Shown here piece after piece: positions 38,901-45,800 of a DNA stretch of 64,000 bases. Under the pieces are notes generated by a model. The model was not told the origin of the DNA. It made no database searches and worked only from the letters and a program-made list of their open reading frames with translations. This DNA comes from HXMU1420-13 sp965228545. GTDB lineage: Bacteria > Bacteroidota > Rhodothermia > Balneolales > Balneolaceae. Location of the stretch: assembly GCA_965228545.1 (NCBI GenBank), contig OZ245822.1, forward strand, positions 558,001 through 622,000, in the 5' to 3' direction. Both the position numbers and the translations under genes were made by a program. Within the stretch, counting starts at the first letter, position 1, and each line of letters opens with the position of its first letter.

Positions 38901-39389
38901 AATGTTAGTGTAACAGCAGGCGAGGCAATTTGTCTTGTTGTTAGGGTAAATGTACCAAATGGTGTAAACGATGGCGCATCAAGCACCACAACCGTAACTG
39001 CAACTATGGTTTATGCGAACAGTGCAACCAATATACAGCAAATCATTACTCGTACTGATGTAGTAAATGTAAGCACAACCGACGGGGGACTGGTGATTAT
39101 TAAAGCTGTTGATAAAGCACAAGCAATGCCGGGCGATACACTTACATACACCATTAACTACGAGAATTTGGGTGATGAACCTATTTCTCAAGTTGAGGTA
39201 GTGGACGAAGTACCGGCATTTACAACATATTTTTCAAGCTCGTGTGGGGCATTGCCTACAGGCTTTACAAACTGTAGTATCGTTGCACCTTCGGTAGGAA
39301 TAAGGGGTACCATAAAATGGACGTTTACAGGCGTATTACAACCGGGTGAAACCGGGGCTGTAAGCTATAAAGTATTAATAGACAACTAA
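29985..39389 (+). CDS. Giant mosaic surface protein (3134 aa)
   Basis: The signal peptide ends near LWA-QP (residue 41), and GGGAG precedes the ATG. Domains in order: DUF2341 (about 45-135), LamG-like (150-355), two SwmB-like domains (378-475, 590-690) flanking a fibronectin III-like domain, and a GEVED domain (900-1065, DGEVEDYNI). Four DUF11 domains follow (about 1068, 1194, 1532 and 1870), interleaved with two copies of a Cys-bounded 200-residue domain. Then come SdrD-like folds, a right-handed beta-helix with a CSLREAI-like SIQGALRQFI entry (about 2180-2660), more SdrD-like folds, and the terminal module shared with the 896-aa protein, ending SYKVLIDN. The ligand-binding and rigid modules suggest an adhesin or matrix protein. 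It has no type IX signal and no anchor of its own. Confidence 0.78.
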   Translation: MKVWEIHYMESTLGNTSYRKAAKKVLFVLLFAVLSTATLWAQPAGYLFYKPITLNGSQIQGTHTNFPVLISITDPDLAANARSDGFDIVFTTSASSTTILDHQIESYNSSTGQLIAWVKVPNLPDAGTTIYMFYGNSSVSSSQSTPNTWSNNFRLVYHMGTNFNDAGPNANNGTNNGTVNATGKIGNARRFDGNNDYIAINDFYNASGNQQVTVSAWIKTSDGGDQIIASYDRNEYWRFEINGNGGGTGQLGWDVLTSAGQIDFGSNATVNNNAWRHVTGVYNNGAVRIYIDGVQNSNTTQGSSFGTGTTRYGYIGTGSESSTFDGNKGPNSYFNGDMDEVKISNVARSANWIRTEFNNQNTPGTFHTVGAQTAIDQTPPTLETAEASADSIILNYNESLDQSSVPSTGSYTVNIGGLPVSISSVSISNDTVFVLLQNPILPSDNITLSYTSGSNPVRDISLNNVANLTNTVVTNLDNSNLPSPPIQISATAVTGGNIEITFDDVDGTPTITTYTIKRGTAQGGPYTQIGTITDNESANYTFTDSNTSDGTEYFYVVTSTNGNSTESSNSEELSATADATNPTLELISVSASVVTLDYDELMDISSVPATGDFTVNINSSPVSITDVDVSGSRVILEIDPEASAGDNITVTYSIGANPIRDEAQNQATAFSAITAINNTPGSGNFGPDPCPIVNGKDVAWSCFSGIFNGTSMTANVGGLDIATVTAATGSATTFAPNAIQQWSSGAFSGDQFNGPQANPSGTAGNATSLDINIPGSIPSDALVLSLNRLRPIAGAGTSYTLEAFDGSNNKLTINDWVTGQGLDGGVCTNNVVLNYTNGNTTIEFQPTISGNQACASSSTPIWFRITDDNVERIELRKVATSADNIHIGLGVVADFGDAVATYGTDYDGSGVPPAFHLLNNGSPDLVFLGASVDGDGNGIPTANSNGDDLETSTIGGGDDEDAISILTDINTAQTTYQTTLVCTNGGFVSGWIDFDQSGSFDPNEFAKTVCSAGSATLKWTGISGLVTGTTAARFRIASSQSQVAVPTGFAFDGEVEDYNINIIPPPLPDLEIAKTVNNSNPVIGETITYTLSLTNPGEFKASGIRVTDQLPNGVTFVSATASQGSFNASSGVWNIGTLAEGDTTTVTLNINATVNSGTLGNTIINNASITALNETDPELNNNSASVGITVVPESADIAISKIVDDATAIEGQSLVFTVIVNNNGPKTATNLKIQDQIPSGLSYVSSTPSVGTYTVGTGIWDIGSLANGAQATLVINATVNGNTEGSTITNTANLSSMDQIDPNATNNTGSVDVDVIVPGFPQSCTEIPNPIFEGNSLISGSAGQVGAVYLFEDVTAGVDAEIEILSINNAYLNAFDASISGDFDNFQPEIGVLDENLPEGYIDFEIRFLQANTQNPKYLTYAATAIDIDGNNLKEFVGFQRLTTFTVEQTTNLVVGSEGIYTTFRAPGNTEAPGVDTTVTDNLVYTTYTNEPKFRYRAGIKDPVNTTRRQFSLGFSPCIINGFNNPTSTNIVDLGITKAVNDNTPNEGDNVTFTIQVSNLQGNSVGDVEVTDQLPGDLTFVSATASQGTYTNGTGIWDVGTLAGAQNATLTIVASVNNNTAGNSFTNTATITDYTGTDGNVNNNTAFVNMVVNDPQVTSCTDPPTFNFFTQTLEQGVPNQVNAVYRFSSVASGVDALVKVISINNATLDNIDDNGIANSNANFSPLFTALQGGGYIDWEITFVATGTTNPVKKDFALTGLDIDGFVYGDGTVQDYLGFSQNQGNIVQAGNNLQETTAGNFQLFESSTTTDGNGSFDIDHMAYLIYKYTSVFRIRTGTTTTGTTVDDRLVDIDFTPCRNQDFTNPVTTTRDADIQVVKTVDETNPLEGENINFTISVTNNGPERATEVDINETLPAGLTLVQSIPSVGTYNQLTNIWAVGTLNNGTSATLQIEATVNSNIQADSLINKAFVQGLNQVDPNIANDTSSVVIKVGVELTGIVFEDITGNGVSEDLTFNDAAGDQQALENIEVHLFKDGGDGTPDGNDDTFIETTTTNNLGEYTFKIGDDADYWVVVDSKTGELTDGSSWGEQTYGPTGGYCEDGNGNVVVKTAAGNCFGGRRGAQSDNISETPVPSDLPNAEHLAKVTVSGTGVSGINYGFSFNVVTNTDDGDDDGSSARSIQGALRQFITNANQITGANTMRFVPSVPTNSAGSGGNWWTTTLSSELPAINDPLTTIAGTAYLNSAPKTIRDDNPGSIGTGGSVGVDNLAGNTTTRKEFEVNLADAGANALLVNATGAYTIRNVALYNNTTGIRVQAGNNGLLEKNILGARADGTDPTGGLRLDTGIEFNGASAVNPLIQENYIAFLNGTGIKSLNQASVLNVFKNEIYQVALTGTNTNGVEGIGTWTIQQNRIHEVGNGSSSPINGGHGIEIGSETGTSANNTIRNNSLYNNAVTGMSMLNGVTASVVERNEIYQNGTNYSASGTKLGAGIKLSTPAGVTQSGVRIGRNKFYDNYGISIDLVVAGTGQADGVNPNDGVLVSATNTPNRGLDYPVFTITTLENNILHVEGYVGTTSTKLAGTYTIQVYKADDDGDSNALIEVGGTLNRPHGEGRDLIGVITTNANGTFNTDIPVPGNVSLAFNDRVTAIAISSVNNTSEFSANSRVIPTGVSVSGFVYNDVNHNQNKDSGENGLENVTIVLYNTQQNNCKSVLTNSDGFYEFTNVLNGTYDLIEAFGQSVPTPDICTPAANDPDDFISTTPNLRTVTVNNLPAFQDFGDFEGSKITGTVFNDNGISNGTANDGIKNGGEGGLSTKLVRALDANDVLIEQTTSAADGTYALYVPKSVVGDGGTIKITETDGAEFITTGGSVGTTGGTYTIGNDQTVFINNVGTEYTGVDFADVQVSTLLTDGSKSTQPGAVATFTHLFTAQTAGTVTFTTSSVNNPNINFPVVLTRDLNCDGDPDSGEPFLSASDNVSVTAGEAICLVVRVNVPNGVNDGASSTTTVTATMVYANSATNIQQIITRTDVVNVSTTDGGLVIIKAVDKAQAMPGDTLTYTINYENLGDEPISQVEVVDEVPAFTTYFSSSCGALPTGFTNCSIVAPSVGIRGTIKWTFTGVLQPGETGAVSYKVLIDN

Positions 39390-39393
39390 TTAT

Positions 39394-39789
39394 ATGACAA
39401 AAGCAATAAAACAAGATAAACCATTGGTGTTTATTGTTGAAGACAATCAAGCATATCGCTTGTTATTGGGAAAAGTGCTGGAAAAGAGAGGCTTTTTGGT
39501 AATGATGTTTGAACACGGCCGAAAGGCTGTTGATATGTTACAATATGTACAACCTGCTTTAATTCTATCAGACATCACAATGCCATGCATGGATGGCTTT
39601 GAACTGCATGTGTATGTGAAAGAAAACTTTAGTAGGCTAAATATTCCATTCGTTTATTTATCATCTAACACTTCGCAAGAATATATCGATAAGGCAACGA
39701 AACTTGGCGCCAGAAGAATGCTCGGTAAGCCGATTGAGCCGGATGCTTTGGCAGAAACACTTGGGTTAGTACTTAGCGAACAAATCTGA
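39394..39789 (+). CDS. Stand-alone response regulator receiver (CheY-like)
   Basis: This 131-aa protein is a single receiver domain without an output domain. The acidic pocket is in FIVEDNQ, the phospho-acceptor is Asp60 in LSDITMPCMDG, and Lys112 lies in MLGKPIEPD. It starts 4 bases after the stop of the 3134-aa protein, so it is probably the last gene of the surface operon. Single-domain regulators act by binding partner proteins. Which kinase feeds it is unknown; a hybrid kinase lies 32 kb upstream but nothing links them. A cytoplasmic regulator cotranscribed with giant secreted proteins suggests feedback or a motility or adhesion link. Confidence 0.9.
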   Translation: MTKAIKQDKPLVFIVEDNQAYRLLLGKVLEKRGFLVMMFEHGRKAVDMLQYVQPALILSDITMPCMDGFELHVYVKENFSRLNIPFVYLSSNTSQEYIDKATKLGARRMLGKPIEPDALAETLGLVLSEQI

Positions 39790-39832
39790 TTGTTGAAGTT
39801 TTATTTGAACGGCCTACACACTAATTTACTGT

Positions 39833-40570
39833 ATGATTACGCATACCCAAGCCATCATACTTAAAAGTGTAGACTATCAAGAATCGAGTAAGATTCTTAC
39901 CGTACTTTCGCAGAAACATGGTAAAATTGCACTCATTGCGAGAGGTGTAAAACGTCCAAAAAGTAAACTAACCGGTGTGATTGATATCGGTAATATTTTG
40001 GATGTTGTGTATTACTATAAACCTTCACGAACCGTACAGAGTTTAACCGAAGCATCCATACAATCGGGTAGTATGGCATTTCGGAAAGATTTCGAAAAAG
40101 CTGCACTATTATATAGTGTATTAGAATTTACCGGGCAACTCATTCACGAGAACGAGGAACATACGGCGCTGTTCGATTTTCTTACGGTGTTTATAAAGTG
40201 GTTAAGTAATACAGAGCAGGTACATCCATCAATTTTTGCTTACGTTCAAATACGTTGCGCCGAACTGTTAGGATTTAATATTAGCTTTGATGAAGCCGAT
40301 ACTTTTGAGCAGATGTTTTTTGATATTTCACATGGATTGATATCAAACGAATACCAAACGGAACTTTCTTATACCCTAACCGTGAAACAAAGCCGGTTTT
40401 TGCACCAAGCCATTAGTTCAAAAAGTATCAAAGTATTACAAATAGGATTATCGGGGCAGGAACTAAAGCAATTAATACATCATTTAGATGTTTATTATAA
40501 GTATCATATTGAAGGATATAAGGACAGAAAATCAGATTCGATTTTTGAACAGATGCTAAAGGATTTTTAA
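39833..40570 (+). CDS. recO: DNA repair protein RecO
   Basis: This 245-aa protein matches RecO. The N-terminal OB-fold has THTQAIILKSVDYQESSKILTV, with QKHGKIALIARGVKRPKS being the most recognisable stretch. A helical C-terminal domain follows (FAYVQIRCAELLGFNISFD). RecO binds single-stranded DNA and SSB and helps RecR load RecA at gaps. The cysteine zinc motif found in some RecO proteins is absent here. It begins 43 bases after the response regulator, and its stop overlaps the ATG of the HtrA-like protease by one base, so it probably heads a three-gene operon. Confidence 0.9.
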   Translation: MITHTQAIILKSVDYQESSKILTVLSQKHGKIALIARGVKRPKSKLTGVIDIGNILDVVYYYKPSRTVQSLTEASIQSGSMAFRKDFEKAALLYSVLEFTGQLIHENEEHTALFDFLTVFIKWLSNTEQVHPSIFAYVQIRCAELLGFNISFDEADTFEQMFFDISHGLISNEYQTELSYTLTVKQSRFLHQAISSKSIKVLQIGLSGQELKQLIHHLDVYYKYHIEGYKDRKSDSIFEQMLKDF

Positions 40571-42093
40571 TGAAAAAAAGAGAACTCTACTTAACCGCTC
40601 TACTACTTCTACTAGTAGGTATTTCTATTGGAACTATCATCGCACTATACAGCATCAACCCGGAACTGGCTCCACTCAGCGAAGTTAATGTTACTGAAGT
40701 TACCCGAAGCGAATCCCCCTACATCGAAGACGATGACTTAGCGAGCTATGATGCCCGATTCATTTTTAAAACCATCGCCGAAGAAGTAACCCCAACCGTG
40801 GTGTATATCGAAACCATAATTCCGGTGAATGTACCTGAAGATGAAATGCATAGCTTTAGCGATGAAATCTGGGATCGATTAATGCCACAACGAGCTCGAA
40901 CAGTTGGTTCTGGAGTGCTAATTACAACAGATGGCTATATACTAACCAATTACCACGTGATTGAAGGTGCTGTGCGGAATGGACTAAAAGTGGTATTGAA
41001 CGATAAACGTGAATATCCTGCACGATTAGTTGGCCAAGACCCAAGCACCGATTTGGCGGTCATCAAAATAAACGCAGAAAATTTACCTGCTGTAATTATC
41101 GGGAACTCTGATACCGTTGATGTGGGAGAATGGGTACTTGCAATAGGAAATCCATTCAGGTTACGTTCAACCGTAACGGCAGGCATTGTAAGTGCTCTGG
41201 GGCGGGATGTCCAGATTATAAACGATCGAATGCGCATCGAAAGCTTCATCCAAACGGATGCGGCAATTAATAAAGGAAATAGCGGGGGAGCGTTAGTAAA
41301 CACTGCTGGTGAGCTGATAGGCATTAATACTGCAATAGCCTCACAAAGCGGAACCTATCAAGGTTATGGGTTTGCTGTACCAAGTAATCTTGCACTTAAA
41401 GTGGCCACTGATATTATTGAATTTGGCGAAGTTCAACGAGGTTTACTAGGGGTAACTATTGCCGCTGTAGATTATGAGCGCGCACAGGATATTGGATTAA
41501 ATGAAGTAAAAGGGGTGGAAATTATCGGAACCCCCCAGGATGGAGCGGCTTATAGCGCGGGACTTCAGTCAGGCGATGTTATCCTTTCAGTTAACGGACA
41601 ATCGGTGAACGAATCGAACGAGCTCCAAGAAAAAGTTGCGGTTATGCGGCCAGGTGAATTTGTTGATCTTACTATTTGGCGAAATGGCGACGTGTTTAAT
41701 TTCGATGTACAACTAAAAAAACTTGAACCGGCCCCAATCGAGGAATTAGCATTTGAAGAAGAACCTATTTTGGAGGATACAAATCCAGAAGACAATAATT
41801 CAGGTATTGATTTCCATGAATTTGATTTGGGCTTTAGGGTAATGGCGCTTGCGAAACCAGAGAATGAACGGTCTTTTGATCTGATTGTATCACACGTTTA
41901 TAAGTACTCGGAAGCATGGAATAGGGGGCTTCGGGAATCTCAAACTATTCTAAGTGTAAACGAAGAAACAGTTGAAGATCTCCAAACTTTAGAAGAACTT
42001 ATTGCAGGCAAACTTTCGAATGATAAATCAATTATCTTGAAAGTTATAAACGACGAAAACGCAATTGGCTTTATCGAGCTGCAAAAAAATTAG
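40570..42093 (+). CDS. HtrA/DegP-like serine protease with PDZ domains
   Basis: This 507-aa envelope protease has an uncleaved-looking N-terminal hydrophobic anchor (about 7-29). The trypsin-like domain has a full catalytic triad: His129 in NYHVIEGA, Asp161 in STDLAVIK and Ser238 in NKGNSGGALVN. A PDZ domain follows (about 290-385: GLLGVTIAAV, GLQSGDVILSVNGQ), then an acidic linker (EEEPILEDTNPEDN) and a second, more divergent PDZ-like domain (about 415-505). HtrA proteins degrade or refold misfolded periplasmic proteins. The arrangement suits a window rich in very large exported proteins, but a functional tie is only inference. It is coupled to recO by a one-base overlap. Confidence 0.92.
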   Translation: MKKRELYLTALLLLLVGISIGTIIALYSINPELAPLSEVNVTEVTRSESPYIEDDDLASYDARFIFKTIAEEVTPTVVYIETIIPVNVPEDEMHSFSDEIWDRLMPQRARTVGSGVLITTDGYILTNYHVIEGAVRNGLKVVLNDKREYPARLVGQDPSTDLAVIKINAENLPAVIIGNSDTVDVGEWVLAIGNPFRLRSTVTAGIVSALGRDVQIINDRMRIESFIQTDAAINKGNSGGALVNTAGELIGINTAIASQSGTYQGYGFAVPSNLALKVATDIIEFGEVQRGLLGVTIAAVDYERAQDIGLNEVKGVEIIGTPQDGAAYSAGLQSGDVILSVNGQSVNESNELQEKVAVMRPGEFVDLTIWRNGDVFNFDVQLKKLEPAPIEELAFEEEPILEDTNPEDNNSGIDFHEFDLGFRVMALAKPENERSFDLIVSHVYKYSEAWNRGLRESQTILSVNEETVEDLQTLEELIAGKLSNDKSIILKVINDENAIGFIELQKN

Positions 42094-42636
42094 ATGAAAT
42101 CACTTTTCTTTTCCACCGGTTCACTTTTTCTTTTCATAGTATTTTTTTCTTGTACCGGCAGCACTCAAAAACTAGTAGATACAACAGAATCGACAAACAA
42201 TGCTGTACCGAATTGGTTTTCGAGTAATGGGTTTTCATCCGATTCTCTGGCATTTTATGGATACGGCGTAGCTATTGCAGTCGATTCAACCGATGCCCTC
42301 GAACGAGCAACACAAGACGCACAAAATCAACTAAGTTTTCATTTAGGTAAAATCGCCGAAGAGATCCGACGACAGATGGAAAGAGAAGGGGTAAGCGCAT
42401 CAAAAAACGCAGATTTCATTTTATTACTCCGCAATGCACATAGTTCGGTGGAGAAAATTTCGGAGACAAAAAACACATTTTTACTATCACCGGAAAACAC
42501 GTATCGCGCACTTGTTCAGCTAAGCATTTCTAAACAACAAGTTCACGAAATGTTTAAATATGGTTTTGAAGGGCATCCGCGTTATTGGGCGGCTTTCTCA
42601 GGGGCTAACAAGTATAAAAGTACTATTCTAGAATAA
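42094..42636 (+). CDS. LPP20-like lipoprotein
   Basis: This 180-aa protein starts immediately after the protease stop. It has a lipoprotein signal with FFSC at Cys20. The mature part has a segment resembling the LPP20 family (PNWFSS, FYGYGVAIAVDSTDALERATQDAQNQLSFHLG), a fold often seen in proteins that assist outer-membrane processes. The rest is charged and helical without a motif I recognise. It probably resides in the periplasm or outer membrane and is cotranscribed with the HtrA-like protease. Function is unknown. Confidence 0.7.
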   Translation: MKSLFFSTGSLFLFIVFFSCTGSTQKLVDTTESTNNAVPNWFSSNGFSSDSLAFYGYGVAIAVDSTDALERATQDAQNQLSFHLGKIAEEIRRQMEREGVSASKNADFILLLRNAHSSVEKISETKNTFLLSPENTYRALVQLSISKQQVHEMFKYGFEGHPRYWAAFSGANKYKSTILE

Positions 42637-42889
42637 TTTTTTGTTAGAAAATTTTAAGAAAAGCGCTTTTCTAGCACCTCTCTCTGCTGTGATAGCTTAA
42701 AACAGTGCTACTTACAGCTTCTTATCACTATTTACCATCTTTTAATCTTGTATTAGTATGTAAAAATACTAGGTGCAATTCAGAATATTATTTGCGTAAT
42801 TACCTGCCTACAATAACGCACTTTATTTCGGGGGAAATAGGGTGCAAGCTAAATAGCAAAAACAATAACAAATCATACCAGAGGGTTCT
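42637..42889. other. Intergenic region upstream of S8 peptidase
   Basis: These 253 bases probably hold the end of the recO operon and the promoter of the peptidase gene. Two symmetric elements are visible. A 16-base perfect palindrome, AGAAAAGCGCTTTTCT, lies at 42657-42672. A small hairpin, TAGTAT/ATACTA with a 6-base loop, lies at 42754-42771. The heptamer GGTGCAA occurs twice, at about 42772 and 42841. I cannot match the leader to a known riboswitch. A short open frame here has no coding character. Confidence 0.35.
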
Positions 42890-45800
42890 ATGATTAAAAG
42901 ATCAATAAAGGGTCTGCTTTTGTTGCTTGCAGTTGTACTTGGGTACAGTGCTAGTGTACAGGCTCAGATCAAAACTACAACCTTTAATAATAATACTGTT
43001 AAGGAAAATAGTATTGTTATTAAATACAGCGATGAAGCAATCATGGTGAAGGGGAAAGCATTTTCTCCTAAACAAATGGCAGCAACATTGCGCACCGAGT
43101 TAAATGCAAATATCGGAAGAAGTATTAAAGCTCAGAATGTTGAAGAATGGCTCATTTCCGGCGATATGCAATCGGCGATTAATCGCTTAAATCGCATTCC
43201 TGGAGTTCGTGCTTTTCCAAACTATGTTTTTTACCGCGATGAACTGAAATCTACACCAATAGATTTTTCAAATCAGATAAACATCAATGCAGTAGGAGAA
43301 ACCCCTTTTCCGTCGCTAACAGCCCTCTATGGGGATGAGGTTATTTCAAACGGGGATTTTTCAATTGCTGGTTTGCAAGACTGGACAACTTACAATGCAG
43401 ATTTTGTTGGCGTATTCGCTGATTTTAGCAATACGGACAGTGTTGCGCGTGTAACAAATATTACCGGCCCGAATGATGAAATTTGGTATATACAATTATT
43501 CCAAGAGTTAACCATTGACCAATTAGATGCCCTGAATGCAGGGGGGATATATGAGTTGACATTTAATGCTTCAACCGACTCTGCATCAAAAGATTTAAAT
43601 GTTTTTGTTGGGCAAAATTCAGGTGATTTCTTATCTCATTTGAGTGAAGTAGTTACACTTACTCCTGGCGATTCTACCTACACGCTTCAGTTCTTTATGA
43701 ATGATGTTTGGTACTCTGAAGGTATGAAAGTTGCTTTCGAAGGTGGTACATCAAATGCATCCATCTTTTTAGATAATGTTTCTTTACGCCAGGTTAATAC
43801 CCCCGTAACCGCAGCGCCTAATCCAGATGTAGATTCAACTATGGTAATTTCGCTATTTAGCGATTACTACCCCGATGTTACTGTAGATACATACAGAACC
43901 GATTGGTCTTCAGCTACTTTTGAAATTGATACTGTTGATGGCAATGCTTTCCTAAGTTACTCAGACCTAGATTTTGTTGGAATCGAAACGGTTGCTAATC
44001 AACTTGATATCACCGAAATGACGAATATCCATTTTAATGTCTGGACGCCTAATACTGATGTTATGCGCATCAAATTAGTAGATTTTGGCCCTGATGGAGT
44101 ATTTGGTGGTGGAGATGATTCTGAACACGAAATTGAGTTTACAGGATACCCGAAAAGCACTTGGTTATTTGCAGATATTTCACTTGCTGCTTTTGAAGGA
44201 CTCCAAAACACCTCTAACATTGCACAGATAATATTCAGCGCTCAACCAATTGGTGAGTCAATTCTTGCAATCGATAATTTGTACTTTTATGATAATGGCT
44301 TACCTACGAATGATCCTTTGTTAACCTTACAATACGGATTAAATAATGACGGTTCGTTCAGCCCGGGATATTCTATCGAAGGTGCAGATGTTGATGCATT
44401 TGGTGCTTGGGAAATGACAACTGGGAGCGATGATGTCATCATGGTTGTGTATGATGATGGTGTTGATTTCTCTCACCCCGATCTCTACGACAACCGCTGG
44501 GTAAATCCAGGTGAGGATTTAAACGGTGATGGTATGATCAGCGAAGATGAATGGAATGGAATTGATGACGATGGTAACGGATACCCAGATGATTTCTGGG
44601 GATGGAGTTCCATTTATAATGATAATTCATTCTTAAATCCAGGTAGTTTCCATGGTACACACGTAGCTGGTATTCTTGGTGCACAAGGTGACAACGGATT
44701 GGGTATTTCCGGGGTTGCTCAGGATGTTAGTATTATCAACGTGATGATTTTTGATGAGTTTGGTGGTACCGATGCTATTGCGATTATGGCCGGTTACGAA
44801 TATATCTCAAGCTTGTTAGACAAAGGCGTTGATATTACCGGTATTAACCAATCATGGGGTGGTGGTGGATTCCTAGATCTAGAGTCCGATCAACAGTTCG
44901 TAAGTGTTATGACTGATTACGCTCTAGACCATGCCGAGCATGCCGCTCTTTGGGTTGTAAGTGCAGGTAATGATGCATCAAATAGAGATGAGTTACCTTT
45001 CTATTCTTATCCTAATAACATTCAAGCACCTAACATTATAACCGTAGCTAGTTCCGACGACGCTGATAATCTTTCAGGGTTTTCAGATTATGGTGTGTTC
45101 ACTGTTGATGTTTCTGCGCCAGGCTCGAATATATTATCTACTCTTCCCCTGAGTACTACGGGTGTTGAATACGGCTACTTAAGTGGAACCTCAATGGCTT
45201 CACCACATGTATCTGGTATCTTAGCGTTAGCAAAAGCAATGTATCCTGATGAAGATGGGTTTGATTTAATGACTCGCCTATTAACTGGTAATGAAGCTGT
45301 TTCATCGCTAGATGGTGTTACAGGAGCTGGTGGCCGAGTAAACGCAATGGGCGCTCTTGACCCAACTGAAGTTGGTGCGGCAACAGGCATTGCCGGTGGT
45401 GCTACTAATCAATTCCATAGAACATTTGTTGACGGTGATGCACTAGAAACAACAGGTATTGTTAACACCTCAGACTCTGAGATTACCGTACAGTCTATGA
45501 CCATAACAGGTGAAGATGCAGATGCATTTTATCTGATAACCGAAGATATGCCAACTCTCGCTGCCGGCGAATCGTTTGGTATTTTGGTTGGGTTTAACAA
45601 TGGTGATTTAACCGGCGATCTAACAGCATCTCTTGATATTGTAACCTCTGCAGGCAACATAAGTCTTGCTATGGTTGGACATGAACAAGGATTCGCTTTC
45701 GTAGATGTTTCTCCAGGCTATTATAGCTTTGGTTCTGTTCCATACGGAGAAGAACTAGAAACTACATTCACGGTTTCTAACCTCGGTAATGCTGATATGT

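Noticed and set aside
42765..42870. Possible cyclic-di-GMP-type riboswitch, suggested by GGTGCAAGCTAAA
   Set aside because: The required paired stems, tetraloop and receptor elements of the known motif are not present; only a short resemblance remains.
42705..42893. Short open frame of 62 codons upstream of the S8 peptidase
   Set aside because: It runs through hairpins and an AT-rich leader, has no ribosome-binding site, shows no recognisable protein character and overlaps the peptidase start.
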